Assembly: GCA_040755395.1 (NCBI GenBank)
Contig: JBFMAX010000001.1
Span: 611,186-675,185, forward strand
DNA length: 64,000 nucleotides
Source of the DNA: Nitrospirota bacterium
GTDB taxonomy: Bacteria; Nitrospirota; Nitrospiria; Nitrospirales; Nitrospiraceae
Direction of reading: 5' to 3'
Below the pieces are notes generated by a model. The model made no database searches, was not told the origin of the DNA, and saw nothing but the letters and a program-made list of their open reading frames with translations. The translations under genes were made by a program, and so were the position numbers. Positions 8,468 through 18,299 of the stretch are shown here, piece by piece (position 1 is the stretch's first letter; each line of letters starts with the position of its first letter).

Positions 8468-8824
8468 ACCACCCTCCTTTGAATCACTGAACAGTATTCT
8501 CGAGTCTGCGGCTCACCCTGCAGATGAACATACCTCCTTCCTCCCCCAGTATTGGGGAGAGGATAAAGGTGAGGGGGCCGGATAGGGCATCTTCGGGGTG
8601 CCCGTTGCCCCGGGTACCCGTTGCTCTTCTCGTTGCAACGGGTACAAGCAACGGGTCAAACAGGGTGAGCCGAAGGTTCATGACAACCATTTGCTGTTTG
8701 CTACCCGCTATTCGCTATTCCCAGAGCCGGTTGTGCCGGTGATGCAAGAGCCGGCCATGCCGGACTCACGGCATCACCCTACCAACACCCGATGAGAGAA
8801 GGATTAGGAGAGAATTAAAAGTTG
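8468..8824. repeat. Repeat-rich leader between the sensor kinase and htrA
   Basis: This gene-free stretch holds three elements. A palindrome CTCCCC/GGGGAG (8541-8559) lies in a copy of the cctc...gagg element. An 11-bp perfect stem follows, GTACCCGTTGC (8614-8624) with GCAACGGGTAC (8635-8645). A heptamer array TTTGCTG TTTGCTA (8690-8703) then CCCGCTA TTCGCTA (8704-8717) comes last. I see no coding region. On the minus strand the hairpins could shape the htrA leader transcript or end the upstream one. Confidence 0.7.
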
Positions 8825-10228
8825 TTAACCGGCGGAAGGAGCCAGCGGCAGCACGACGGTGAACGTCGACCCTTCGCCCGGCGCGCTCCTGACTTCGATG
8901 CGGCCCTGGTGGGCCTCCGCGATCCAGGCGGAGATCGAGAGACCCAATCCGGTGCCTTTCTTCGTGTGGGCCCGCGCTTCGTCGGTCCGGTAGAAGCGGT
9001 CGAAGATCAGTTTCTGCGCCTCGGGGGCGATGCCGATGCCCTGATCGAGGATCGACAGGCGGGCCTCGCCGCCCTCGGTCAGGAGGGTGATCTCCACCTT
9101 GCCGCCGGGCTTGGAGTACTTGACCGCGTTGTCTACGAGGTTCAGCAGCAGCTCGCGCAGACGCAACTCGTCGCCCAGCACGGCGGCGGGCTGGACCGTG
9201 CCGAGCACGACCTCCACGTGGTGTTCCTGTCCCAGCAGGCAGGCCTGTCGCTGGATGTCTTCGACCAGCGCTTCCAGCCGGACAGGCGCGCTTTCCATCT
9301 TGACCTCGCCCAGGTCGGCCCGCGAGAGAAACAGCAGTTCCTCGACGATGCGGCTCATCCGGTCGATCTCCTCCAGGTTGCTCTCGAGGACCATCTTGTA
9401 GTCCTCCGTCGCGCGCGGCCGGCGGAGCACCAGTTCCGTTTCTCCCTTCATGACCGTCAGCGGCGTCCGCAGCTCATGGGAGGCGTCGCTGCTGAATTGG
9501 CGGATCTGGCGGAACGACGCGTCGAGACGGGCGATCATGTCGTTGAACGTGGCGGCGAGGCGCCCGATCTCGTCCGAGGAGGACGGCACGGTGAGTCGTT
9601 GGGTCAGGTCGCCGGCCGCGATCCGCTGCGCGGCCAACGTGATCGTGTCCACCGGCTTGAGGGCCCGTCCCGCGAGGAACCACCCGCCGGCCAGCGACAC
9701 CGCCAGCGCGACCGGCATCGTGACCAGCAGCATGATCAGCAAGCGGTGCAGCGACGCTTCGACGGATTCCAGCGAGGTGCCGACCTGGACGATATAGACG
9801 AGGCTGCCGCGATAGAGAATCGGCACGGACACCAGACGGAGCGGCGGCTCCCCGGGGTACTTGGCGGATTCGAACGTCGTCTTGCCGGTGAAGGCAACCT
9901 CGAGCGCGGTCCGGCTGAGCGGGACGTCGTGACGCTGAATGTTGGGGGATCGGATGGTGATTTTGCCGGTCGGGCTGAAGATCTGGAAGAATTTGTCGAT
10001 GCGCGCCAGCTCCGGGAACTGAGTGAGCAGCTCTTCCTCGTCGAGCAGCGTGAGGAACCCGCGCTGCTCCAGCGAGCGCACGGCGACCGTGGCCGTCTCC
10101 TCCAGGGACTGATCGACCTGGTCCTTGAGGCTCCGGGCCATGACCGTGTACAGCACGACGGCGAAGATCGTCAGGAACAGCGCCATCGCGGTTCCGTACC
10201 AGAGCGTGAGCCGGACCCGAAGCGGCAT
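8825..10228 (-). CDS. Membrane sensor histidine kinase
   Basis: The 467-residue kinase has an N-terminal transmembrane helix (about 10-32), a periplasmic region of roughly 130 residues, and a second helix (about 163-190). A HAMP segment follows, then the phospho-acceptor box SSDASHELRTPLTV near residue 250. The HATPase domain has the N box (LVDNAVKYS), DQGIGIAPE and GTGLGLSI. It phosphorylates the response regulator encoded just upstream, with which it overlaps by one base. The architecture resembles CusS/heavy-metal-type sensors, but the ligand cannot be told. Proximity to htrA suggests an envelope-stress or metal signal. Confidence 0.92.
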   Translation of the reverse strand: MPLRVRLTLWYGTAMALFLTIFAVVLYTVMARSLKDQVDQSLEETATVAVRSLEQRGFLTLLDEEELLTQFPELARIDKFFQIFSPTGKITIRSPNIQRHDVPLSRTALEVAFTGKTTFESAKYPGEPPLRLVSVPILYRGSLVYIVQVGTSLESVEASLHRLLIMLLVTMPVALAVSLAGGWFLAGRALKPVDTITLAAQRIAAGDLTQRLTVPSSSDEIGRLAATFNDMIARLDASFRQIRQFSSDASHELRTPLTVMKGETELVLRRPRATEDYKMVLESNLEEIDRMSRIVEELLFLSRADLGEVKMESAPVRLEALVEDIQRQACLLGQEHHVEVVLGTVQPAAVLGDELRLRELLLNLVDNAVKYSKPGGKVEITLLTEGGEARLSILDQGIGIAPEAQKLIFDRFYRTDEARAHTKKGTGLGLSISAWIAEAHQGRIEVRSAPGEGSTFTVVLPLAPSAG

Positions 10229-10899
10229 CAGTCGGCCTTCAGCATGTATCCGCTGCCGCGGACGGTGTGGATGAGCTTGCGTCCCCGCCCCCGGTCGATT
10301 TTGTTCCGGAGGTAATTCACGTAGACGTCGATGACGTTGGTGAACGTGTCGAAGTCCTGATTCCAGACGTGCTCGGAAATCATCGGCCTGGTCAGCACGC
10401 GACCGGCGTGACGCATGAAGTATTCGAGCAAGGCATATTCCTTGAGCGTGAGGTCGATGCGCTGGCCTGCGCGGGTCACTTCGCGCGTGGCCGGATTGAG
10501 CGCGAGGTCGTCGATCTGCAGCACGCCCGGTGCTTCGGCGGCTCCGCGGCGGAACAGCGCGCGGACGCGCGCGAGCAGTTCATCGATCGCGAAGGGTTTC
10601 GTCAGGTAATCGTCGGCGCCCGCGTCCAGCCCCTTCACCTTTTGATCCACCTGCGACTGGGCCGTGAGAATCAGCACCGGCGCCTGGATCTTCTCTTCGC
10701 GCAGTCGCTTGAGCACTTCCAGGCCCGGCAGGCCGGGCAGCATGAGATCGATGACGATGAGGTCGTAGCTGCCGCTCAAGGCCAGGTCGAGGCCCTGTGC
10801 CCCGTCGGCACAGAGATCCACCGCGTAGCTCTCCTCCTCCAGCGCCCGTTTGATGAAGGAGGCGACCTTCGCTTCGTCTTCGATCACCAGGATACGCAT
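10228..10899 (-). CDS. OmpR/PhoB-family response regulator
   Basis: The 223-residue regulator has an N-terminal receiver domain with acidic pocket E7/D8, phospho-acceptor D51 (IVIDLMLPG) and the conserved lysine in LTKPFAIDELL near 101. A winged-helix OmpR-type DNA-binding domain follows (LTLKEYALLEYFMRH ... VRGSGYML). It is the first gene of a two-gene unit with the histidine kinase. The pair points toward htrA, which is a likely target, although no operator could be identified. Confidence 0.95.
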   Translation of the reverse strand: MRILVIEDEAKVASFIKRALEEESYAVDLCADGAQGLDLALSGSYDLIVIDLMLPGLPGLEVLKRLREEKIQAPVLILTAQSQVDQKVKGLDAGADDYLTKPFAIDELLARVRALFRRGAAEAPGVLQIDDLALNPATREVTRAGQRIDLTLKEYALLEYFMRHAGRVLTRPMISEHVWNQDFDTFTNVIDVYVNYLRNKIDRGRGRKLIHTVRGSGYMLKAD

Positions 10900-10907
10900 A
10901 ACATGCA

Positions 10908-10992
10908 GCGCGACAGGCGCGAGGCGCGGGAGACGCGCGACTGGTGCCTCAGGCCCGAGCTGGGCGATTCGCGCCAGTCCCGCACGTCTCGC
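10908..10992. repeat. Imperfect inverted repeat with heptamer periodicity between sdhA-like gene and response regulator
   Basis: The left arm (GGGAGACGCGCGACTGG, 10928-10944) and the right arm (CCAGTCCCGCACGTCTC, 10974-10990) are imperfect reverse complements. Both contain 7-base phased words such as GCGACAG GCGCGAG at 10910-10923. The dyad lies just beyond the flavoprotein stop codon, where a terminator would be expected, but no T tract follows. Confidence 0.45.
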
Positions 10993-10995
10993 GAG

Positions 10996-12657
10996 TCACG
11001 CCGGCTTCGGCGGAAAGCGGGTGATCGTCACCGGCGCGTATTTCAGCGACGGCCCGTCGGGGGTCCGGTACGCCAGCGTGTGTTTCAACCAGTTGACGTC
11101 GTCCCGCTTGGGAAAATCCGAACGATAATGGGCCCCGCGGCTTTCTTCGCGGGCCAGCGCCCCGGCCACGATGGTCTCGGCAATTTCCACCAGCGACTCC
11201 AGCTCGAGCGCCTGGATCAGATCGGTGTTGAAAATCCGGCCCTTATCTTGAACGTACACCCGGGATGCTCGGACCTTCAACTCGCGGACCTTGTCCCAGG
11301 CTTCCCGCATGGATTTCTGCGTCCTGAAAATGCCGAGGTTCTGGCTCATCACCCTGCCCAGCTCCTCGCGGACCTGCCAGGCGCGCTCCGCGCCGTGTTG
11401 CAACAACAGGCGGCGAATGCGGGCCTCTTCGGTCCTGAGCGTCGCGTCCGACAGCGCGCGGGGCTTGACCTGCCGAACGTACTCCGCCGCCTTGGCGCCG
11501 GCGCGACGGCCGAACACGATCGTCTCCAGGAGGGAATTCCCGCCCAGCCGGTTGGCCCCGTGGACGCTGACGCAGGCGCACTCGCCGGCGGCGTAGAGCC
11601 CGGGAATCTCGGTCTCGGCCCATTGATTCGTGCGGACGCCGCCCATCTGGTAGTGCGCGCCCGGCCGGACCGGGATCGGCGTTTCGATCGGATCGATCCC
11701 CGCAAACTCGATGGAGAGCTCCCGAATCTGCGGCAACCGCTCGAGAATCCGCTCGCGGCCGAGGTGCCGCAGGTCCAGCAGCACGCAGCCGTCCACGCCT
11801 CGCCCTTCGAGGATTTCCCGGCCGATCGCCAGGGAGACGGTGGAGCGGGTCGCCAGCTCCATCTGCTCGGGCGCGTATTTTTTCATGAACCGTTCGCCGA
11901 GCGTGTTCAGGAGATAGCCTCCTTCGCCGCGCGCGCCTTCGGTGATCAGGATGCCGGTGTCCTTGAGCGTCGTCGGGTGGAACTGCACGAACTCCATGTC
12001 TTCGAGCGGCGCGCCGGCCTTGTACGCGAGCGCCATCCCGTCGCCGGTGTTGATGACCGCGTTGGTGCTGGTGAGAAAGACCCGGCCGCTCCCCCCGGTG
12101 GCGAGGATCACCGCCTTGGCGCCGATCGCGTGCAGTCCGCCGTGAATCAGGTCCCAGGCCACCACGCCGCGGCACATGCCGTCTTCGACGATCAACGACG
12201 TGACGTACCATTCTTCATAGACGACAATCTGTCGCTTCAGCAGTTGCTCGTACATCGCATGCAGGATGGCGTGTCCCGTGCGATCGGCGGCGTAGCAGGT
12301 GCGCGGAAATCCGGCTCCGCCGAACGGGCGCTGCGCGATCTCGCCCTGTTCGTTGCGGCTGAAGATGACACCCATCCGTTCCAATTCCAGGATGTCGCCG
12401 GGCGCTTCCCGGCACATGGCTTCGATCGCGTCCTGATCGCCGAGATAGAGCCCGCCCTTCGCCGTGTCGAAGGCGTGGGCCTCCCAGGAGTCGTTCTCGC
12501 CGATCGCCGCGTTGATGCCGCCCTGAGCGGCGACGGAGTGGCTGCGGACCGGATGGACTTTCGAGAGGACCGCGACATCGAGGTGGGAGGGCGCCGCGAT
12601 GGCCGCCCGCATGCCGGCCAGACCGGCGCCGACGATCAGGATGTCGTGAACTTTCAT
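10996..12657 (-). CDS. Succinate dehydrogenase/fumarate reductase-type flavoprotein subunit
   Basis: The 553-residue flavoprotein belongs to the SdhA/FrdA family, which interconverts succinate and fumarate. An FAD-binding GxGxxG ([15 protein letters not shown]) opens it. The covalent-flavin motif [16 protein letters not shown] follows at about 43-58, then [30 protein letters not shown] and [11 protein letters not shown], with the C-terminal helical domain last. ATG 12657 gives a native start; the open frame beyond it is antisense to gcvP and not real. No iron-sulfur (SdhB) or membrane-anchor gene is adjacent, so partner subunits must be encoded elsewhere or it works as an unusual soluble enzyme. 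It could also be an aspartate-oxidase relative, but the sequence fits SdhA better. Confidence 0.88.
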   Translation of the reverse strand: MKVHDILIVGAGLAGMRAAIAAPSHLDVAVLSKVHPVRSHSVAAQGGINAAIGENDSWEAHAFDTAKGGLYLGDQDAIEAMCREAPGDILELERMGVIFSRNEQGEIAQRPFGGAGFPRTCYAADRTGHAILHAMYEQLLKRQIVVYEEWYVTSLIVEDGMCRGVVAWDLIHGGLHAIGAKAVILATGGSGRVFLTSTNAVINTGDGMALAYKAGAPLEDMEFVQFHPTTLKDTGILITEGARGEGGYLLNTLGERFMKKYAPEQMELATRSTVSLAIGREILEGRGVDGCVLLDLRHLGRERILERLPQIRELSIEFAGIDPIETPIPVRPGAHYQMGGVRTNQWAETEIPGLYAAGECACVSVHGANRLGGNSLLETIVFGRRAGAKAAEYVRQVKPRALSDATLRTEEARIRRLLLQHGAERAWQVREELGRVMSQNLGIFRTQKSMREAWDKVRELKVRASRVYVQDKGRIFNTDLIQALELESLVEIAETIVAGALAREESRGAHYRSDFPKRDDVNWLKHTLAYRTPDGPSLKYAPVTITRFPPKPA

Positions 12658-12855
12658 GCGTCGCCGACGGGACCTTTCTCCTCTACCCACTAATACCCGA
12701 CCCTTATCCCGAAGGCAAGCGCGGCGGCCGCTTGGAAAACGCACCACGCCATGGTACTCTTCGCCTATCCTCGTCGGAGGACCGCTGCTTGACCATCGGC
12801 TTACGAACAACGACGTTCCTGCCGGTCGACATAACCCTGAGGCGCCGCACAGCCC

Positions 12856-15738
12856 ATGACGCACCCGGACTTTCTTAAGCCGACCGACACCTTTGTCCAC
12901 CGCCACCTCGGGCCGACGGAGGCCGACATCCAGGAGATGTTGGCGACGCTCGGGCTGCAGTCGCTCGATGCGCTGATCGACCAGACCGTGCCGGACGACA
13001 TCCGATTGCGCCGGCCGCTGGCGTTGCCCGGGCACCGCGGCGAGCAGGACGTGCTGAACGAATTGCGCGACATCGCGGCGCAGAACCGGGTGTACCGCTC
13101 GCTGATCGGCATGGGCTATTACGACTGCATCACCCCTCCGGTCATCCAACGGAACATTTTGGAGAACCCGGGTTGGTACACCCAATACACGCCGTATCAG
13201 GCGGAGATCGCGCAAGGCCGATTGGAGGCGCTGGTGAACTTTCAGACGATGGTCGCCGACCTGACCGGGCTGCCGCTCGCCAACGCCTCCCTGCTGGATG
13301 AAGCGACGGCGGCGGCCGAAGCGATGGCCATGTGCCTGGCGATCTCGCGCGCCGCCGGCGCCGACAAAAAAGAATTCTTCGTGTCGCAGGACTGCCACCC
13401 GCAGACGATCGCCGTGCTGCAGACGCGCGCCGAACCGCTCGGCATCACCCTGCGCGTCGGCAGGACTTCGCGCATCGACTTCTCCGGGAAGCGACTCTGC
13501 GGCATCCTGCTGCAGGTCCCGGCCACGGACGGCTACGTCGGCGACTACAGCGACCTCGTCGCGCAGGCCCATGCCGCCGGCGCGTTGGTCGTCGTCGCGA
13601 CGGACCTGCTGGCCCTCACACTCCTGCGTCCGCCGGGTGAATTCGGAGCCGATATCGCCGTCGGGTCCAGCCAGCGCTTCGGCGTGCCGCTGGGGTTCGG
13701 CGGGCCGCACGCGGCCTTCCTCGCCACTAAGGAAGACTATAAGCGGCAACTGCCGGGACGCCTGGTCGGTGTCTCGCGGGACGCCCATGGGAAGACCGCC
13801 TATCGGCTCGCGCTCCAGACACGCGAACAGCACATCCGCCGCGAGAAGGCCACCAGCAACATCTGCACGGCGCAAGTGCTGCTGGCCGTGATGGCCGGCA
13901 TGTACGCCGTGTATCACGGGCCGGACGGGTTGCGGCGGATCGCCGAACGCGTGCACGGCCTGGCCGTGGTGTTGGCCGAGGGGCTCCGCCGGCTCGGCTT
14001 CGACGTCGGCACGGAGCCCTTCTTCGACACCATCCGGGTTCGACTCAACCGCGAGCAAGCGGGACACGTTCTGGCCCGCGCCAACGCCGCGGGGTTCAAT
14101 CTGCGCCGCTATGACGACGATTCCGTCGGCGTGGCGCTGGATGAAGTGAGCACGCCGCAGGAGATCAGAACGCTGATCGGCCTCTTCCTCGGACACGAGG
14201 ACGTGATCTTCACGGTCGAGGAACTGGCCCGGTCGGTGGATGTGCGCTTCCCGAAGATGTTGACACGGACCACCAAGTACCTGACTCACGCGGTGTTCAA
14301 CCGCTACCACTCGGAACACGAGATGCTGCGCTATCTGCATCGTCTGCAGGCGCGGGACCTGTCCTTGGTCCACTCCATGATTCCGCTCGGGTCCTGCACC
14401 ATGAAGCTCAACGCGACGGTCGAGATGCTGCCGGTCACCTGGCCGGAGTTCGCCCGCCTCCATCCGTTCGCGCCGGCGGAGCAGAGCCGGGGCTACCAGG
14501 AACTGTTCCACCAACTCGAAACCTGGCTGGCGGAGATCACGGGCTTTGCGGCCGTGTCGTTGCAGCCCAACGCCGGTTCGCAGGGCGAGTACGCGGGGCT
14601 GATGATCATCCGGGCTTATCACCGCTCGCAGGGAGAAGGGCATCGCGATGTCTGCCTCATTCCCACATCGGCGCACGGCACTAACCCGGCGAGCGCGGCC
14701 ATGGCCGGGATGACGGTGGTCCCCGTCGTCTGCGACCGGCACGGCAATGTGGACCTGGCGGATCTGGAAACCAAGGCGGCGCAGCACCGGGAACGGCTGG
14801 CGGCCCTCATGATCACCTATCCGTCGACCCACGGGGTGTTCGAACCCGAGGTGCGCCGCATGTGCCGGATCGTCCACACGCACGGCGGGCAGGTCTATAT
14901 GGACGGCGCGAACATGAACGCCCAGGTCGGCCTCTGCCGGCCGGGGGATATCGGGGCGGATGTCTGCCACCTGAACCTGCACAAGACGTTCTGCATCCCG
15001 CACGGCGGCGGGGGGCCGGGTATGGGGCCCATCGGCGTCGCGCGCCACCTCGCTCCGTTCCTGCCGGGGCATCCGGTGACCGGACTCGGCGGTCCGGCGC
15101 CGATCGGACCGGTTTCGGCGGCGCCCTACGGCAGCCCGAGCATCCTGACGATCTCCTGGGTGTACATCGCGCTCATGGGCCATGACGGGCTGACCAAGGC
15201 GACGCAGGTCGCTATCCTGAACGCCAACTACATGGCCAAACGCCTGGAGAAACATTACCCGGTGCTGTACACCGGACGGCGCGGCTTCGTGGCCCACGAG
15301 TTCATCCTGGATCTGCGGCAATTCAAGGAGAGCGCCGGCGTGGACGTGATGGACGTGGCCAAGCGTCTCATGGACTACGGATTCCACGCGCCGACCGTGT
15401 CCTTCCCCGTGCCCGGCACCCTCATGATCGAGCCGACCGAGAGCGAGTCCAAAGCTGAACTGGATCGGTTCTGCGATGCGCTGATCGCGATCCGCGGAGA
15501 AATTCAGGAGATCGTGGAAGGCCGGGTGCCCCGCGACAATAACGTGCTCAAGCGCGCGCCGCACACGGCCCCGGCCGTGACGGCGTCGGACTGGGACCGG
15601 CCGTACAGCCGCGAGCAAGCGGCGTTTCCGGCGCCCTGGGTGCGGGATCACAAGTTCTGGCCCAGCGTCGGCCGCATCGACGAAGCCTACGGCGACCGGA
15701 ATCTGCTGTGTACGTGCCCTCCGATGGAGCAGAATTAG
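12856..15738 (+). CDS. gcvP: Glycine dehydrogenase (decarboxylating), single-chain P-protein
   Basis: This 960-residue PLP enzyme is the P-protein of the glycine cleavage system. It decarboxylates glycine and passes the aminomethyl group to lipoylated GcvH. Full single-chain length is present, with the N-terminal half ([19 protein letters not shown]) and the C-terminal half fused. The PLP lysine is K710 in [16 protein letters not shown]. It is divergent from the SdhA-like gene. The T-protein gene gcvT is in the window at 28.0-29.1 kb, lipB at 50 kb could supply lipoate, and GcvH is not seen. I looked for a glycine riboswitch in the 198-base leader and saw none. Confidence 0.97.
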   Translation: MTHPDFLKPTDTFVHRHLGPTEADIQEMLATLGLQSLDALIDQTVPDDIRLRRPLALPGHRGEQDVLNELRDIAAQNRVYRSLIGMGYYDCITPPVIQRNILENPGWYTQYTPYQAEIAQGRLEALVNFQTMVADLTGLPLANASLLDEATAAAEAMAMCLAISRAAGADKKEFFVSQDCHPQTIAVLQTRAEPLGITLRVGRTSRIDFSGKRLCGILLQVPATDGYVGDYSDLVAQAHAAGALVVVATDLLALTLLRPPGEFGADIAVGSSQRFGVPLGFGGPHAAFLATKEDYKRQLPGRLVGVSRDAHGKTAYRLALQTREQHIRREKATSNICTAQVLLAVMAGMYAVYHGPDGLRRIAERVHGLAVVLAEGLRRLGFDVGTEPFFDTIRVRLNREQAGHVLARANAAGFNLRRYDDDSVGVALDEVSTPQEIRTLIGLFLGHEDVIFTVEELARSVDVRFPKMLTRTTKYLTHAVFNRYHSEHEMLRYLHRLQARDLSLVHSMIPLGSCTMKLNATVEMLPVTWPEFARLHPFAPAEQSRGYQELFHQLETWLAEITGFAAVSLQPNAGSQGEYAGLMIIRAYHRSQGEGHRDVCLIPTSAHGTNPASAAMAGMTVVPVVCDRHGNVDLADLETKAAQHRERLAALMITYPSTHGVFEPEVRRMCRIVHTHGGQVYMDGANMNAQVGLCRPGDIGADVCHLNLHKTFCIPHGGGGPGMGPIGVARHLAPFLPGHPVTGLGGPAPIGPVSAAPYGSPSILTISWVYIALMGHDGLTKATQVAILNANYMAKRLEKHYPVLYTGRRGFVAHEFILDLRQFKESAGVDVMDVAKRLMDYGFHAPTVSFPVPGTLMIEPTESESKAELDRFCDALIAIRGEIQEIVEGRVPRDNNVLKRAPHTAPAVTASDWDRPYSREQAAFPAPWVRDHKFWPSVGRIDEAYGDRNLLCTCPPMEQN

Positions 15739-16349
15739 TCAGGGTGCCGCCGACACTCGTGTCACCTCCTTTCCTCGCGGCCGGCGCGGCCGTCTTTCTC
15801 TTCCTCGCTTCCGGCGTGTCCCTTGGCGCCGAGCCCCAAGGTTCTCCGCCGGGCGATTCGATTCGGTCCTCAAGCGCCGTCGAAGTCCAGGCCGGTGAAG
15901 AGTATGGGTCCGGCACGCGCATCCGAGTCGGGGCGGCCGGCGTGTCCTTCGTCATCCCTCAGGATTGGTCGGGCGGGTTGCCGCCGGACTCTCCGGTGTT
16001 TATCCTTGGTTCGCTGGGGAAGCCGGGGTTCGGCTTGGTGTTCTTTCTGCGCGACGTCTCGACGGAAGACATCGCGGCGCGCATGAGCGCCGTCCAGCCC
16101 ATCGCTCACGACTTGATTTTCGAGCCGACCGGTCCGGTGAAAACAATCGGCGCTCGCCTGGAAGCCGCCTATACGGGCGGCGACATGATCGGCCGGGCCC
16201 TGGCGCTGATGGGGCCGTCACGCAACGGCGTCCTGTACTTCTTCGGGAGCTTGCCCGATGAAGCCGCCGCGCTCGATCGGCTGCTGGAGGAGCTGGCCGC
16301 TACCACGGTGTTCGATGGGGAGGGAAGCTCTGAAGCCCCTGCGCCCTAA
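15708..16349 (+). CDS. Secreted protein of unknown function, paralogue of the 20.6-kb protein
   Basis: This is a protein of up to 213 residues with a hydrophobic signal segment ([20 protein letters not shown]). I do not recognise its family. It is clearly related to the protein at 20572-21513: both have a RVG/RSPFAGVSFV(I/V)P opening and the pair [31 protein letters not shown] / GSVKTDGHRLTAVYAGGDYIGRAVAMLGPARN (shown with a gap at position 6 of the first). The GTG at 15708 overlaps gcvP by 31 bases. A GTG at 15744 is an alternative, and neither has a strong ribosome-binding site. The conserved block suggests a small envelope-exported module. No catalytic motif is evident. Confidence 0.6.
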   Translation: MYVPSDGAELVRVPPTLVSPPFLAAGAAVFLFLASGVSLGAEPQGSPPGDSIRSSSAVEVQAGEEYGSGTRIRVGAAGVSFVIPQDWSGGLPPDSPVFILGSLGKPGFGLVFFLRDVSTEDIAARMSAVQPIAHDLIFEPTGPVKTIGARLEAAYTGGDMIGRALALMGPSRNGVLYFFGSLPDEAAALDRLLEELAATTVFDGEGSSEAPAP

Positions 16350-16356
16350 CCGGAAT

Positions 16357-17226
16357 ATGGCATCTTGGATGCTGACCGGCTTGCTCCTGGCTGTGGCGGT
16401 CACCATCCAGGCCGGCGAATTCGTCGGCGCCGACGGCGCACCGATGGTGCTGATCGAGGAAGGGCCGTTTATCCGCGGCGGCGCGGCGGGCCGGGGCGAT
16501 CCCGACGAGGAGCCGCAAAGGACTGTCACACTGAACGCCTTTTATATCGACAAGTATGAAGTCACCAACCGGCGCTACCAGGCCTTTCTGAAGGCCACCG
16601 GACACCGCATTCCCGAACATTGCTGCGATCCGTCCTACAATGTCTGGAAAGGTCCCGAGATCGATCCGGTCCTGCTGGACCATCCGGTGGTCAACGTGGA
16701 CTGGTTCGACGCGCAGGCCTACTGCAAGTGGGCCGGGAAACGGTTGCCCACCGAGGCTGAGTGGGAAAAAGCGGCGCGGGGACCCGGCGGCCGCATCTAC
16801 CCGTGGGGGAATGAGTGGGACCCCAAGCGGGCGAACGGCGCGTCGTATTGGGCGGGAAAAGACTTCGCCTCGCCGGACGAGGCTAAGGCCTGGTGGGCCG
16901 ACGCCGGAGCGGAACTCCTTGCGGAGAAAGGCGTGGCCGGCATGCTGACCCTGCCGGTCACGGCCTTGGAGTCAGGCGCGACGCCGGACGGAGTGATGCA
17001 CCTGGCGGGTAATCTCTGGGAATGGGTCGCCGATTGGTACGATCCACAGTATTTCGCTGCGGCTCCAGAACGCGATCCACAAGGGCCGGAGACCGGAGAA
17101 TACAAGGTCCTCCGCGGCGGGTCGTGGCTGAACCATCGCCATCTGCTTCGCACGACCGCGCGCGACGGCTCGCGGCCGACCATGCGGAACCACGGCACGG
17201 GCTTTCGCTGCGCCCGAAGCCCGTGA
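16357..17226 (+). CDS. SUMF1/formylglycine-generating-enzyme-fold protein, exported
   Basis: The 289-residue protein has a short hydrophobic leader (MLTGLLLAVAVTIQAG) and the full FGE-sulfatase fold: FIRGG, YIDKYEVTNRRYQAFL, HPVVNVDWFDAQAYCKWAGKRLPTEAEWEKAARG (given here as family landmarks in pieces), NLWEWVADWYD and GFRCARSP. True FGE enzymes carry a cysteine pair in the region before the last glycine-rich strand. Here that region (LRGGSWLNHRHLLRTTARDG) has no cysteine, so sulfatase activation is unlikely. Other members of the fold bind ligands or act in nonhaem-iron or peptide chemistry. ATG 16357 is chosen over an upstream frame start that would overlap the previous gene. Confidence 0.85.
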   Translation: MASWMLTGLLLAVAVTIQAGEFVGADGAPMVLIEEGPFIRGGAAGRGDPDEEPQRTVTLNAFYIDKYEVTNRRYQAFLKATGHRIPEHCCDPSYNVWKGPEIDPVLLDHPVVNVDWFDAQAYCKWAGKRLPTEAEWEKAARGPGGRIYPWGNEWDPKRANGASYWAGKDFASPDEAKAWWADAGAELLAEKGVAGMLTLPVTALESGATPDGVMHLAGNLWEWVADWYDPQYFAAAPERDPQGPETGEYKVLRGGSWLNHRHLLRTTARDGSRPTMRNHGTGFRCARSP

Positions 17227-17322
17227 AGCGTGAGACGTGACGCGTGACAGGTGACACGTATCGTTGGACGCGAGTTAAATAGGTTCATCGTGTTCCCCTT
17301 ACGCCTTACCCCTTACCCCTCA
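17223..17322. repeat. Heptamer arrays GTGANNN and NNCCTTA
   Basis: Five exact 7-base units (GTGAAGC GTGAGAC then GTGACGC GTGACAG GTGACAC) run from 17223 to 17257. The first contains the stop codon of the preceding gene. A second array, CCCCTTA CGCCTTA then CCCCTTA CCCCTCA (17295-17322), lies in front of the nucleoside hydrolase. The first array is the reverse complement of the CGNNTCA form seen near 28014, so they belong to one family. Confidence 0.85.
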
Positions 17323-17333
17323 CGAGGCTAACC

Positions 17334-18299
17334 ATGCCCGCCCGCAAACAACGCGTGATCATCGACACCGATCCCGGCGTCGATGACGCCCTGGCCATCT
17401 TGCTGGCCTTGCGCTCGCCCGAGCTGGAGGTGGTGGCGATCACCACCGTGTGCGGGAACGTGCGGGTCGAGCAGGCGACCAAAAACCTGTTCAGGGTGCT
17501 GGAGCTGGTTCCGTTTCCGTCCGGCCTGTTGGTCGGGCAGGGAGCCGTCCAGCCGCTCCAGCAACCGCTGGAGCCCGCCACCCACGTTCACGGGGCCGAC
17601 GGCCTGGGGGAGCTGGACCGGATTCGCAATCCGGACGGCAAGCCCCGGTACGTCGATTCGGGGACGCCGCGCTCGCTCCCCAACGCGTTGACGGTCTGGA
17701 GAGAGTGCCTTCGCCGCTATCCGGGCGAGGTGACCCTCATTACGCTGGGCCCGCTCACCAATCTCGCGCAGGCGCTTGAGGCGGACCCGGCGATGGTGCG
17801 CGCGTTCCGCTCGGTGATCTGCATGGGCGGCGCGATCGGCGTTCCCGGCAACGTCACGCCGGCCGCCGAGTACAATATCTACGTCGATCCGCATGCGGCG
17901 GAGCGCGTGATGCGCTCCGGTCTGCCCGTCACGTTGGTTCCGCTGGACGTCACGATGCGGGTCTCATTGACCCGCGAGGCCATCGCGAAGCTGACCGCGA
18001 ACACGACGGATCCGGTTTGCCGATTCGTCGGCGACGTCACGGGCCCCGCGTTGGAATTCGCCCAACGAACCGAGGGCCGCGGAGTGTTCTACTTGCACGA
18101 CCCGCTGGCGGTCGGCGTGGCCCTCGATCCGGGCTTGGTGAAACGGGTGCCCTTGCGCGTCACCGTGGAAACCGAGGAACGGGCGCCAAGAGGGAGGACC
18201 GCGGCGGACCGGAAAACCCCGCCGACGGTCCAGGCGGCGATGGAAGTGGATGTCGCAAGGTTTTTGAACCTCTTTCGGAATCGATTATGCGGAAGGTGA
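17334..18299 (+). CDS. Inosine-uridine-type nucleoside hydrolase
   Basis: The 321-residue enzyme splits ribonucleosides into base and ribose. The calcium-binding family signature IIDTDPGVDDALA spans residues 9-21 (D11, D13, D17, D18). Other landmarks are TTVCGNV, THVHGADGLGEL, ITLGPLTNLAQAL, the MGG motif in VICMGGAIGVPGNVTPAAEYNIY, and a late HDPLAV histidine-aspartate pair. No signal peptide is present, so it is cytoplasmic. Its 3' end overlaps the ribokinase gene by 13 bases, linking ribose release with phosphorylation. Confidence 0.93.
   Translation: MPARKQRVIIDTDPGVDDALAILLALRSPELEVVAITTVCGNVRVEQATKNLFRVLELVPFPSGLLVGQGAVQPLQQPLEPATHVHGADGLGELDRIRNPDGKPRYVDSGTPRSLPNALTVWRECLRRYPGEVTLITLGPLTNLAQALEADPAMVRAFRSVICMGGAIGVPGNVTPAAEYNIYVDPHAAERVMRSGLPVTLVPLDVTMRVSLTREAIAKLTANTTDPVCRFVGDVTGPALEFAQRTEGRGVFYLHDPLAVGVALDPGLVKRVPLRVTVETEERAPRGRTAADRKTPPTVQAAMEVDVARFLNLFRNRLCGR

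Noticed and set aside
8822-10315. Plus-strand frames across the kinase and regulator genes
   Set aside because: They are low-information complements of the minus-strand sensor genes.
12658-12855. Glycine riboswitch in front of gcvP
   Set aside because: No glycine-aptamer core motifs are visible in the 198 bases.
10996-15651. Very long minus-strand open frame of about 1550 codons
   Set aside because: Only its C-terminal third is a real gene (the flavoprotein). The rest is antisense to gcvP and is arginine/histidine-rich, typical of high-GC shadow frames.
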